The position numbers were made by a program, and so were the translations under genes. From Gallionellaceae bacterium (GTDB lineage: Bacteria > Pseudomonadota > Gammaproteobacteria > Burkholderiales > Gallionellaceae): DNA of 64,000 bases. The notes beneath the pieces were generated by a model. The model saw only the letters and a program-made list of their open reading frames with translations, was not told where the DNA came from and ran no database searches. The stretch lies in the NCBI GenBank assembly GCA_006218055.1, contig VBWD01000018.1, positions 1 to 64,000 of the forward strand. The letters are read 5' to 3'. This document shows, in pieces, positions 10,871 through 20,155 of this stretch. Numbering within the stretch: position 1 is the first letter of the stretch; each line of letters starts with the position of its first letter.

Positions 10871-12913
10871 TCAGAAATCGACGTTCGCCTTCACCCACAG
10901 ATTGCGGCCAACTTCATTGACGCGCGTGGTCTGTGTGAACCCGCTCACCATCGCTCCGGCGCGGCTGATGTGTTCCGCATACATCTTGTTGAGCAGGTTA
11001 TCCACACCGGCAGTGAGTTGCGCTGCCTTGTTGATGCGCCATCCGCCGTTCAAAGACAACACAGCAAAACCTTTCGAGGCGGCGATATCTTGCCCCGCGA
11101 TGTTGCCTTGGTTCACCGCTACGCGGTCTTGTGCTGCGACACCTCGCACCAATCCGCCGAACGACCACATCTTGTTGTCGTAATTCAGCCCCATACGCGC
11201 CTCCAGCGGCGACATCTGCCCCAACGCTGTGCCATCCGTATCGTTGTTGCCATGCACGTAGGCCAAGCTACCATCGACCTTGATGTACTCGGTCAGCTGG
11301 TACACGACGCCAGCCTCGGCGCCATAGGTCGACGCATCCACATTGCGAGTCACCTTCACTAAATCCATACCTTTGGCCACATTCGATTGGATCAGATTAA
11401 AGTCGGTGATCTTGCTGTAGAACGCCGAGACCGAAGCAGACAATGCTCCGCCACGGTGATTCATTCCTACATCTAACTGAGTCGTCTTTTCTGGCTTAGT
11501 GTTGAAAGCACTTGCTGTGGTCATGCTCTCGCTACTGAATAACTCCCAGTAGTCCGGTGCGCGCGAGGTTTGGCCCAGACCAACGTAGGCGGTATATCCC
11601 TCGTTCACATCCAACTCATAGCGAGCAAAACCGCTAGTCAATGTCTCTTTGCGCGTCTTGTTTGCGGTCGGATTCATCACTGAAGTCATCATGCTGCGCA
11701 TCACCATCGAACGCGCATCTGTCGCTTGCCAACTGTCTGCACGCAAACCAACGATGACACGGCTGGCATCCGAGACATCTTGGTGCAACTCACCAAACAC
11801 GCCGACATTTTTGAATTCAGCATCCTTCACGCGCGGGAGCAAAGTGTAATCACCCGGATTCATCATGCCAGCTGGGTAACCCGGCGCTGCTCCACTGCGA
11901 CCAGTATGAACGTTGGATTGCGTATCCACTCCCAACTTGAGCTGACTCACCTCAGCCAGATTCAACGTTCCAGCAAAATGTCCTCCCGTCGTCTTCCGAT
12001 CAGGATTCATCGCCGCCATGGCAGATGCCGGATTGCCACCCGCACGCAGGCTGTAACTATCCATCACGTGGTCGATGTAGTTGTAATACACCTGCGCTTC
12101 GATGCTATCCAACACACCGCCCATGTGCTGCTTATCGAGCTTCAGACCGACGTTGTCACGTGCGAATTTCGAGCCATCCACGCTACGGTCCGCATAAGCA
12201 GCCTTGCCATCACTCTTGGCGACAGTCAGCTCAAGGCGCGTATCGTCGCTTGGCGTCCAGCCCATCGCCGCATTCGCGCTCCAACGGTTGTACGCAGAGT
12301 GTACTGCGACGCCATTGCCATCTTTGTAGTCGTCCGCTTGCGAACGCGTCATCCCTGCGTACAAATAAGCTGAGTCCGAACTTACTTTCGCATTCACTGC
12401 CTCGTCATTGCGACCGAAGCTCCCCGCCATCAGGGATACACTACCCGAAAGCCCCGCCTCATCACGCTTAGTACTTCGTTCAAACAACACCGTACCTGCC
12501 GAATTACCCGCACCGTGAATGACGGTCTGCGGGCCCTTCAACACAGTGATGCTGTCGTAAGAGGAGGGGAACACATACGCCGTCGGCGGATCCATACGGC
12601 CGCCGCAACCACCCAATATCTGCTCGCCATCCAACAAGATGTTCAAACGCGAACCCGCCATGCCGCGCAACACCGGATCACCATCCGTGCCGCCTTTGCG
12701 GATGACGGAGAAACCCGGGATGGTCTTCAGATAATCCGCGCCGTCGTGCGCAGGAACCGGTTGGCGCGGCTTCTTAGGGTCTGTCTTCACGGTCAGCGGC
12801 TGTGTACTTTGCGGCGCAGTCACCACCACTTCGTCCATCGTCGTCGTTTCGGCAGCATAGGTAGCGCCAGTCATCGCCATCAGTACAGCGGCTACGATCA
12901 TCTTTTGTTTCAT
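10871..12913 (-). CDS. TonB-dependent copper receptor, OprC/NosA type
   Basis: MDEVVVTAPQ TonB box region; GGTDGDPVLRGMAGSRLNILLDGEQILGGCGGRMDPPTAYVFPSSYDSITVLKGPQTV plug with CxxxM; beta-barrel C-terminus ending in F. Confidence 0.9.
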   Translation of the reverse strand: MKQKMIVAAVLMAMTGATYAAETTTMDEVVVTAPQSTQPLTVKTDPKKPRQPVPAHDGADYLKTIPGFSVIRKGGTDGDPVLRGMAGSRLNILLDGEQILGGCGGRMDPPTAYVFPSSYDSITVLKGPQTVIHGAGNSAGTVLFERSTKRDEAGLSGSVSLMAGSFGRNDEAVNAKVSSDSAYLYAGMTRSQADDYKDGNGVAVHSAYNRWSANAAMGWTPSDDTRLELTVAKSDGKAAYADRSVDGSKFARDNVGLKLDKQHMGGVLDSIEAQVYYNYIDHVMDSYSLRAGGNPASAMAAMNPDRKTTGGHFAGTLNLAEVSQLKLGVDTQSNVHTGRSGAAPGYPAGMMNPGDYTLLPRVKDAEFKNVGVFGELHQDVSDASRVIVGLRADSWQATDARSMVMRSMMTSVMNPTANKTRKETLTSGFARYELDVNEGYTAYVGLGQTSRAPDYWELFSSESMTTASAFNTKPEKTTQLDVGMNHRGGALSASVSAFYSKITDFNLIQSNVAKGMDLVKVTRNVDASTYGAEAGVVYQLTEYIKVDGSLAYVHGNNDTDGTALGQMSPLEARMGLNYDNKMWSFGGLVRGVAAQDRVAVNQGNIAGQDIAASKGFAVLSLNGGWRINKAAQLTAGVDNLLNKMYAEHISRAGAMVSGFTQTTRVNEVGRNLWVKANVDF

Positions 12914-12971
12914 GCTCTTCTCCTGTGAAAATTTCGACGCGGATTGTATGGATTTTTTTCACAACGACTCT

Positions 12972-12986
12972 GCGGCATTTTGTCGC
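12972..12986. promoter_or_regulatory. Candidate RegA/RegR box GCGGCATTTTGTCGC
   Basis: Matches consensus GNG(A/G)C(A/G)TTNNGNCGC (as recalled from alphaproteobacterial RegR work) at all defined positions; lies between the divergent copper receptor and regB-like gene. Confidence 0.55.
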
Positions 12987-13024
12987 ACCCCAATAACGGC
13001 GGGCTTCCGGTAGAATCCGTCGCC

Positions 13025-14467
13025 ATGAACTCCTCCCTACTTTCCACCCAGACGGGTCACTCTCATCTGCGCCGCTTGTTCATGCTGCGCAACTGGGCGA
13101 TCCTGGCGCAGTTCGCCACCCTGATCCTAGTGCATCGATTCCTGAGTACGGATTTCGCTTGGACGCCGATGGTCGGCACGGTGGTGTTCTTGGTGTTGGC
13201 GAACCTGCTCACGTGGTGGCGCTTGTCGCTTGACTATCCAGTGAGCAACCTAGAGTTGTTCTTGCAGTTGTGTCTGGATGTGAATGCGCTGACGGTGCTG
13301 CTGTATTTCGGCGGCGGCTCGACCAACCCTTTCGTCTCGCTCTATCTGTTGCCACTGGTACTCGCCGCCGCCACCTTGCCACGTCGATACACATGGGGCA
13401 TGGCCGCATTGACCGTCGCGTGTTACAGCTTGTTGATGGTGTGGTACGTGCCGCTTCCGACAGGGGATGCACATGCTGCTCATTCAGGTCATACAACAAC
13501 CGTCATCGCCGCGTCCGCTGTAACCGCCGCCCCCGTGCACGACCACACTGCGATGCAGATGGATCACAGCCAACATCAGATGCATCAGCCCGAAGTCACG
13601 CCGTCCGACTACTGCCGCACCGAACCAGAATCTGCACCCGCTAGCGCCAGCGCCGACACTTCCCCACTGGGTGATGCGTTCAATGCTCACGTGCTCGGCA
13701 TGTGGTTGGGCTTCGTCATCAGCGCGACAGTGATCGCCTATTTCGCGGTAGAGATGGCGGCTGCGGTTCGTTTGCGTGAGGCGCAACTCACCCAAGTACG
13801 CGAAGAAACTTTGCGTAACGAACGTATCGTTTCGTTGGGTACGTTGGCAGCGAGTGCAGCACACGAACTCGGTACGCCGCTCTCTACCATGTCGGTGGTG
13901 ATCGGTGAGATGCAGAACGAATGTGAATCGCCAGACCAAAAAGAAAGCCTCACCCTGCTCGACGACCAAGTGCGCAACTGCAAACGCATCCTCAACACCT
14001 TGGTGAACCATGCACAAGCGACACCGGAAGTGATGAGTATCGAAGGTTTTTTGTTGGCGGTATTGGACGAATGGCAATTGTTGCGCCCCACCGTGCATTA
14101 CCACTATCAAGTCGGCGGCCCCCAACCTGCGCCGCAACTACGCCCCTACCCCGCCTTGCGGGCAGCCCTGCTCAATCTATTGAACAACGCCGCCGATGCT
14201 TCCTCGGAGGGTATGCATATCCAGTTGCATTGGGATGACAAACACATCGTGCTGGAGATACAAGACCAGGGGCCGGGTCTCACCGTCGAGGCCGCCTCGC
14301 GTGCGGGTTCGGCTTTCTTCACCACCAAGGAGGAAGGGCGCGGATTGGGCTTGTTCCTCGCCAATGCCACGTTAGAGCGACTAGGCGGCAATGTGAGATT
14401 GTTCAACCGCGACGGCGGCGGTGCGACGACCGAAGTGACGCTACCCCTGCAAGGACTTCGTGCATGA
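13025..14467 (+). CDS. RegB/PrrB-type redox sensor histidine kinase with His/Met-rich loop
   Basis: FGGGSTNPFVSLYL (GGxxNPF quinone motif), SAAHELGTPLSTMSVV H-box, LDDQVRNCKRIL conserved Cys region, GLGLFLANATLERLGG ATPase; loop DAHAAHSGH...HDHTAMQMDHSQHQMHQ. Confidence 0.9.
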   Translation: MNSSLLSTQTGHSHLRRLFMLRNWAILAQFATLILVHRFLSTDFAWTPMVGTVVFLVLANLLTWWRLSLDYPVSNLELFLQLCLDVNALTVLLYFGGGSTNPFVSLYLLPLVLAAATLPRRYTWGMAALTVACYSLLMVWYVPLPTGDAHAAHSGHTTTVIAASAVTAAPVHDHTAMQMDHSQHQMHQPEVTPSDYCRTEPESAPASASADTSPLGDAFNAHVLGMWLGFVISATVIAYFAVEMAAAVRLREAQLTQVREETLRNERIVSLGTLAASAAHELGTPLSTMSVVIGEMQNECESPDQKESLTLLDDQVRNCKRILNTLVNHAQATPEVMSIEGFLLAVLDEWQLLRPTVHYHYQVGGPQPAPQLRPYPALRAALLNLLNNAADASSEGMHIQLHWDDKHIVLEIQDQGPGLTVEAASRAGSAFFTTKEEGRGLGLFLANATLERLGGNVRLFNRDGGGATTEVTLPLQGLRA

Positions 14468-15003
14468 GCCAGATCAACAACGACACCCCGACACTACTGT
14501 TAGTGGATGACGATGCCACCTTCCGCAGCGTATTAGCCCGCGCTTTGGAAAAACGCGGCTTCAGCGTGTCCACGGCCGACAGCGTCGAGACAGCATTGCC
14601 GCTGGCACAAGCCAACCCACCCGAGTTCGCCGTCATCGACCTGAAGATGCACGGTGCCTCCGGCTTGGTGCTGGTACAGGCCCTGCATGAACTCGACCCC
14701 GCCACCCGCATCGTCATGCTCACCGGCTACGCCAGCATCGCGACTGCGGTGGAAGCCATCAAACTGGGTGCGACGCAATATCTGTCCAAACCCGCCAACG
14801 CCGACGAGATCGTTACTGCCTTCGGCCATAACGCCAACCCCGATGTGCCAGTAGAAGCCCAGCCCGCCACCGTAGACAAACTGGAATGGGAACACATCAA
14901 CCGCGTATTGCACGAGCAGCAAGACAACATCTCCTCCACTGCGCGCGTCCTCAATATGCACCGCCGCACCTTGCAGCGAAAATTGGCAAAACGTCCCTTT
15001 TAA
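14464..15003 (+). CDS. RegA/PrrA/ActR-type response regulator
   Basis: LLLVDDDATFRSVLARALEKRGF... receiver and EHINRVLHEQQDNISSTARVLNMHRRTLQRKLAKRPF Fis-type HTH; ATGA overlap with the kinase gene. Confidence 0.92.
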   Translation: MSQINNDTPTLLLVDDDATFRSVLARALEKRGFSVSTADSVETALPLAQANPPEFAVIDLKMHGASGLVLVQALHELDPATRIVMLTGYASIATAVEAIKLGATQYLSKPANADEIVTAFGHNANPDVPVEAQPATVDKLEWEHINRVLHEQQDNISSTARVLNMHRRTLQRKLAKRPF

Positions 15004-15019
15004 GTAGAAAAATATCCGC

Positions 15020-15046
15020 TAAAGGATTCTGGCTTCCTGCCGAAAT
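15020..15046 (+). promoter_or_regulatory. Candidate sigma28 (FliA) promoter TAAAGGAT-N11-GCCGAAAT
   Basis: Compare consensus TAAAGTTT-N11-GCCGATAA; 38 bp upstream of the first HDOD gene. Confidence 0.5.
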
Positions 15047-15084
15047 ACCCCTTGTAAGCTAACAAAACCAACGAGGGGAAAGCC

Positions 15085-15948
15085 ATGAAGCCGTCTATCG
15101 ACCTGAAAAAGGCCATCCAAAATTTGGATAGCCTGCCTGCCATGCCCGTCATCGCGCAGAAGATATTGACCTTATCTCTGGACACCGATGAAGGTGAGTT
15201 GCAACTGCTGAAACTCATCGAGAAAGACCCGCAGATGTCTGCGCGCATCATCGGGCTTTCCAACACGCCACTGTTTGGCGCCTCGAAACAAGTCACCTCC
15301 GTCCAAGATGCCTCCATGTTGCTGGGCCTCACGCGGGTGAAGTCGGTCGCCGTCGGTATCGCAGTGATGTCCTCCATCTCCAAACAGTCCACTGGCCTAT
15401 TGGATATCCAACATCTCTGGCTGCACAGCTTGGGCGTCGCGCTGGGGATGCGAGTGATCTCGCGTGCCATGCCTAGCCGTACCCGTCCGCTTGAGGATGA
15501 GATATTTCTTGCCGGATTGCTGCATGACATCGGCTACATGGTACTGAACCATCTGGATATGCAACTCAGTGATCGCCTGCATCAGAAGTTAGCAGCCGAA
15601 CCGGATCGCCCCGTTTCCGAGGTGGAAGCCGAAGTGATCGAGGTCAGTCACGCCACACTGGGGGCAGAGTTGGCACGCCATTGGGACTTGCCAGATCGCA
15701 TCATCGCAGTGTTGCGTTATCACCACACACCCGATGTCGAGGAAGCCGCCGCAGGACAGCCCCTGATCGCGCTCATCAACTTGGCCGAGAAACTATTGCC
15801 CAGTTTCGGCATCGCTGAAGTGGTGGACACCAACATCAGCGATGAAGATTGGCTCGCGCTCGGCATCGAACCTGAACGTGCCGACGAACTATCCGCCGCC
15901 GTGCATGAACAGGCGGAACAGGCTAAACAACTTGCCAGCAACTTTTAG
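15085..15948 (+). CDS. HDOD domain protein (copy 1)
   Basis: LDSLPAMPVIAQKILTLSLDTDEGELQLLKLIEKDPQMSARIIGLSNTPLFG...AGLLHDIGYMVLNHL. Confidence 0.9.
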   Translation: MKPSIDLKKAIQNLDSLPAMPVIAQKILTLSLDTDEGELQLLKLIEKDPQMSARIIGLSNTPLFGASKQVTSVQDASMLLGLTRVKSVAVGIAVMSSISKQSTGLLDIQHLWLHSLGVALGMRVISRAMPSRTRPLEDEIFLAGLLHDIGYMVLNHLDMQLSDRLHQKLAAEPDRPVSEVEAEVIEVSHATLGAELARHWDLPDRIIAVLRYHHTPDVEEAAAGQPLIALINLAEKLLPSFGIAEVVDTNISDEDWLALGIEPERADELSAAVHEQAEQAKQLASNF

Positions 15949-15950
15949 CC

Positions 15951-16811
15951 ATGACCACGGCGGACGATCTCAGGCTTGCTGTACGCGATCTGAACAACTT
16001 GCCAGCGATGCCGGTCATCGCGCACAAGTTGCTTGCATTGAAACTGGAGACGGATGAAGGCGAACGGCAGATGATGTTGCTCATCGAGCAAGACCCTCTC
16101 ATCTCCGCCAAGATCATCGGCTTGGCCAACTCTCCCCTGATTGGTGCGTCACGCAAGATAACCACGGTGAAGGAAGCCTCTCTGCTCCTTGGGCTGAAAA
16201 AGGTGAAGTCTGTCGCCACCGGCATTGCGATGATGACGTTGGTGAGCAAACCCATCGGTCGCTTCGATCCGCAAGAGTTCTGGCTGCACAACATGGCCGT
16301 AGCTTTTGCCATGCTGCCCGTGGTGCGCGCAATGCCACCCGAGCTACGTCCTGCAGACGACCTGATCTTCCTCACCGGCATGTTGCACGACATCGGATTC
16401 CTCGCCTTGGCCCATTTGAACGACCAACTCAGCGATGACCTTCTCACCCGCATGCTCATCGAACCTGAACGCCTAGTGACGTCGATAGAAGATGAATTGA
16501 TGGGCATATCGCATGCCGAACTGGGTGCCGAATTCGCACAGCACTGGGGACTGCCTAGCGAGATCGTTGCCGTGCTGCACTACCACCACACACCCGATGC
16601 AGCAGGTGCTGATGAGGGTTTCCCGCTGGCACGCATCATCAATGTCACCGAGAAGCTGCTCAGTTCGACCGGACTGCATGAGTTCGTTGGTTATCAAGTG
16701 AGCGACGAGGAATGGGCGGCGCTGGGCATCGACCCAGATGATGCGGAAGAGATCACATCACAAGCTGCCGAACAGGCCGATCAAGCATTGCAGTTCGCCG
16801 CGACTTTCTAA
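15951..16811 (+). CDS. HDOD domain protein (copy 2, tandem paralogue)
   Basis: LNNLPAMPVIAHKLLALKLETDEGERQMMLLIEQDPLISAKIIGLANSPLIG, collinear with copy 1. Confidence 0.9.
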   Translation: MTTADDLRLAVRDLNNLPAMPVIAHKLLALKLETDEGERQMMLLIEQDPLISAKIIGLANSPLIGASRKITTVKEASLLLGLKKVKSVATGIAMMTLVSKPIGRFDPQEFWLHNMAVAFAMLPVVRAMPPELRPADDLIFLTGMLHDIGFLALAHLNDQLSDDLLTRMLIEPERLVTSIEDELMGISHAELGAEFAQHWGLPSEIVAVLHYHHTPDAAGADEGFPLARIINVTEKLLSSTGLHEFVGYQVSDEEWAALGIDPDDAEEITSQAAEQADQALQFAATF

Positions 16812-16895
16812 TCTTCTTCACCACGACCACTGTTTTGTGCCGCCGACGTTAGGCACGCCTGTATAATCGCGACAGTTGAAACCCTGCCTATCATC

Positions 16896-18026
16896 ATGAA
16901 ACTCGTCCTTCGCCTGCTACTTGTTCTGCCTTTCTTTTTCTCCTCTGCACACGCCTACCCAACCGATCCCGCACTCGCCGCCAAGCATTACGCGCTCTAC
17001 GATTCCACTAGCCAGCAGATGCTGATCGAACACGATGCGAACACGCGCATCGCACCCGGCTCACTCACCAAGTTGATGACTGCCTATGTCGTGTTCGATG
17101 CCTTGAAACAGAACAAGATATCGCTGCGCCAATCCCTGGACCCGACCGCCTATGCCCTGCGTCTGCAGAACGAAGAGCCGCGCATGTTCTTGGAAGTAGG
17201 CAAGGAAGTGCGCGTCGAAGAACTGTTGCGCGGACTCATCGTGCAGTCCGCCAACGATGCGGCACGCGTACTGACCGAAGCCGTTGCCAATCACGAAGTC
17301 GCCTTTGCCGATCTGATGAACAAGCAAGCGCAACACTTAGGCATGCGCAATACCCGCTTTGCCAACGCCACGGGTGTGCCGGAAGAGCAGCATTACAGCA
17401 ACGCACACGACATCGCTTTGCTTGCTGCTGCACTACTGCGTGATTTCCCCGAGTTCTATCCGCTGTACGCCCTGCGTGAATACAAATACAACAACATCAA
17501 CCAGTTCAACCGCAACCGTCTGTTGTGGGTAGACCCCTATGTGGATGGCATGCAGACTGCGCATGACGAAGCCGTCGGATTCTCCTTGGTCGCTTCCTCC
17601 ACGCGCGACAACCGCCGCCTCATCTCCGTCGTGTTGGGCACGGAGAAAGAGAACCTGCGCATTTCGGAGAGCCAGCACCTGCTCAACCTCGGCTTCAAAG
17701 AATTCGAAGCGGTGATGCTGTACCGCAAAGAACAACCTGTCAGTGAATTACGTTTGTGGAAAGGGACGGAGCATCAAGTCGAGGTCGGCTTCCGCGACGA
17801 TCGTTACATCACAGTCCCGCTCGGCCAACGTGACCTGTTACGCGCCAAGCTGGAAACCAAACAACCGCTCATTGCACCGGTGAATGCCGGCCAAGCTATC
17901 GGCACACTGCACTTGCTGTTGAACAACGAACCCTATCTCGACCTGCCGGTGGTCGTGCTGGAAAGCGTGCCCTTGGCAAATGTGTTCTCGCGCGGCGTGG
18001 ATGCGATACGATTGTTCTTCGAATAA
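16896..18026 (+). CDS. dacC: D-alanyl-D-alanine carboxypeptidase (PBP5/6 family)
   Basis: Signal peptide; RIAPGSLTKLMTAYVVFDAL (SxxK) and LRGLIVQSANDAARVLTE (SxN). Confidence 0.9.
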   Translation: MKLVLRLLLVLPFFFSSAHAYPTDPALAAKHYALYDSTSQQMLIEHDANTRIAPGSLTKLMTAYVVFDALKQNKISLRQSLDPTAYALRLQNEEPRMFLEVGKEVRVEELLRGLIVQSANDAARVLTEAVANHEVAFADLMNKQAQHLGMRNTRFANATGVPEEQHYSNAHDIALLAAALLRDFPEFYPLYALREYKYNNINQFNRNRLLWVDPYVDGMQTAHDEAVGFSLVASSTRDNRRLISVVLGTEKENLRISESQHLLNLGFKEFEAVMLYRKEQPVSELRLWKGTEHQVEVGFRDDRYITVPLGQRDLLRAKLETKQPLIAPVNAGQAIGTLHLLLNNEPYLDLPVVVLESVPLANVFSRGVDAIRLFFE

Positions 18027-18036
18027 GGAGAAGGCG

Positions 18037-18891
18037 ATGACGATCTACCTGAACGGCTCTTTCTTGCCCATCGAAGAAGCTAAAATACCGGTGCTGGATC
18101 GCGGCTTCATCTTCGGCGACGGTGTGTACGAAGTCATCCCCGTCTATTCACGTCGTGCCTTCCGTCTGTCGGAACATCTGCAACGTCTGCAACACAGTCT
18201 TAACGGCATCCAACTGAAGAATCCGCACAGCGAGAGCGAGTGGACGAACATCCTCAACGAACTCATCCAGCGCAACGTATGCGAAGACCAATATCTCTAC
18301 TTGCACATCACGCGCGGTGTCGCCAAGCGCGACCACGCCTTCCCCAATCCGCCTGTGCCACCAACCGTGTTCGTGATGAGCAATCCGCTCACCACACCGA
18401 GCGCCGAACTCCTGAAGAGCGGCATCGCCTGCATCACCGTCACGGACAACCGTTGGTTGCGTTGCGACATCAAAGCTATCGCACTATTGCCGAATGTGTT
18501 GCTCCGCCAAGCGGCAGTGGCGGCAGGGTGTGCCGAGGCCATCCTCATCCGCGATGACGAGTTCATGACCGAAGGCGCGGCCAGCAACATCTTCGTGGTG
18601 AAGAACGGCACACTCCTCGCTCCACCGAAAGACAACCTCATGTTGCCCGGCATCACCTATGACGTGATATTGGAGATCGCCGCCGCGAACGGCATCCCAC
18701 ACGAGGTGCGCAAAGTGATGAAAGAGGAAGTGTTCGGTGCGGACGAACTGCTACTCACCTCCTCCACCAAAGAAGTGATGGCGATCACCACACTGGATGG
18801 CAAGCCCGTGGGCAACGGCAAACCCGGCGCGATGTTCGCCAAGCTGCACCCGCTCTACCAAACTTTCAAACAGGAAGTGATGCGCAAATGA
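18037..18891 (+). CDS. dat: D-amino acid aminotransferase (class IV PLP)
   Basis: MTIYLNGSFLPIEEAKIPVLDRGFIFGDGVYEVIPVYSRRAFRLSEHLQRLQHSL. Confidence 0.88.
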   Translation: MTIYLNGSFLPIEEAKIPVLDRGFIFGDGVYEVIPVYSRRAFRLSEHLQRLQHSLNGIQLKNPHSESEWTNILNELIQRNVCEDQYLYLHITRGVAKRDHAFPNPPVPPTVFVMSNPLTTPSAELLKSGIACITVTDNRWLRCDIKAIALLPNVLLRQAAVAAGCAEAILIRDDEFMTEGAASNIFVVKNGTLLAPPKDNLMLPGITYDVILEIAAANGIPHEVRKVMKEEVFGADELLLTSSTKEVMAITTLDGKPVGNGKPGAMFAKLHPLYQTFKQEVMRK

Positions 18892-19157
18892 CCGTGACCG
18901 AAGACTCCCTCATCGAATACCCCTGCGACTTCCCTATCAAGGTGTTCGGCTTAGCGCATCCCGATTTTGCAAGTGCCATCGCCATCGTCGTTCAAAAACA
19001 TTCCTCCGGGTTCGACGCGAACAGCATCGAGATGCGCAACAGCACGGGCGCCAAATACATCAGCCTCACCTGTACGGTTCACGTCACCTCACGTGAACAG
19101 CTCGACGACCTCTATCGAGACCTAAGCTCTCACCCCATGGTGAAGATGGTGCTATGA
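18888..19157 (+). CDS. YbeD/UPF0250 family protein
   Basis: [30 protein letters not shown]; located between dat and lipB as is common in betaproteobacteria. Confidence 0.85.
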   Translation: MTVTEDSLIEYPCDFPIKVFGLAHPDFASAIAIVVQKHSSGFDANSIEMRNSTGAKYISLTCTVHVTSREQLDDLYRDLSSHPMVKMVL

Positions 19158-19816
19158 CCTTCCATCCGCCCATCCACATCCGCGCCCTAGGCCTCGTCGA
19201 ATACGAACCGACTTGGCGCGACATGCAGCGCTTCACCATCGAGCGCACAGCAGATACGACGGATGAGATATGGCTGCTACAACATCCGCCCGTCTTCACT
19301 CAAGGCCAAGCGGGCCTGCCAGAACATCTGCTACGCACCTCACACATCCCCGTGGTGAAGATCGATCGCGGCGGACAGATCACCTATCACGGCCCCGGCC
19401 AGATCGTGGCTTACCTGCTACTCGACCTGCGCCGTTGGAAGATCAACGTGCGCGAGTTGGTACGCCTGATGGAACAGGCTGTCGTCGACCTGCTTGCGGA
19501 ATACGGCGTGAAGTCTGCCGGACGCGAAGATGCACCCGGCGTGTATGTAGGTGATGCCAAGATCGCCGCGTTAGGACTGCGCATAAAGAAAGGTTGCTGC
19601 TATCACGGCCTATCGCTCAACGTGGACATGGACCTCAACCCCTTCGCCCACATCAACCCCTGTGGTTACCAAGGACTGCGCGTCACGCAATGTGTGGAAC
19701 AGGGCATCATCGTGCCGATGGAGGAATTACAAGCAGAGCTCACTCAGAATCTGGTGCATGGCTTGCAGCGACACCTTGCGATTCAGTCCGCCCCCCACTC
19801 CTCCCTTACGGAATAG
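19154..19816 (+). CDS. lipB: Lipoyl(octanoyl) transferase
   Basis: [24 protein letters not shown]...[28 protein letters not shown]. Confidence 0.95.
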   Translation: MTFHPPIHIRALGLVEYEPTWRDMQRFTIERTADTTDEIWLLQHPPVFTQGQAGLPEHLLRTSHIPVVKIDRGGQITYHGPGQIVAYLLLDLRRWKINVRELVRLMEQAVVDLLAEYGVKSAGREDAPGVYVGDAKIAALGLRIKKGCCYHGLSLNVDMDLNPFAHINPCGYQGLRVTQCVEQGIIVPMEELQAELTQNLVHGLQRHLAIQSAPHSSLTE

Positions 19817-19851
19817 ACAGATTCCAAACGGCCATAGGGCTGAAAATGACC

Positions 19852-19989
19852 CTATTGCAGATTTCGGTCAGAGCGCGACCTGTCGCCCAGCAACAATTTC
19901 GCTTCCTCCCACACCGCGTTCGTCAGGAACATGAAGAACAAAGTGAGTAACACCACACAGGCAAACAACATGATGAATGGATATTTCAT
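19852..19989 (-). CDS. 45-aa predicted single-pass membrane protein (not in the supplied ORF track)
   Basis: Manual translation: MKYPFIMLFACVVLLTLFFMFLTNAVWEEAKLLLGDRSRSDRNLQ*; Shine-Dalgarno-like GGGGAGG just upstream of the ATG. Confidence 0.5.
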   Translation of the reverse strand: MKYPFIMLFACVVLLTLFFMFLTNAVWEEAKLLLGDRSRSDRNLQ

Positions 19990-20155
19990 GATCGCCTCCC
20001 CACTACACCAGCACACACATCGCGCTGTCATTTAGTTTTTCGGCAACTATCAAGATTTCTTGAACGGAATACTACGCAACATCTCAAATACGTATCGCTG
20101 GAATAGCGGAAAAATCCCCCCGCATCTCACACTGTTCATCCGCAAGAGCCTCGCA

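Noticed and set aside
15085-16811. Tandem HDOD genes considered as a recent assembly duplication
   Set aside because: The two proteins differ at many positions and have distinct C-termini, so they are diverged paralogues.
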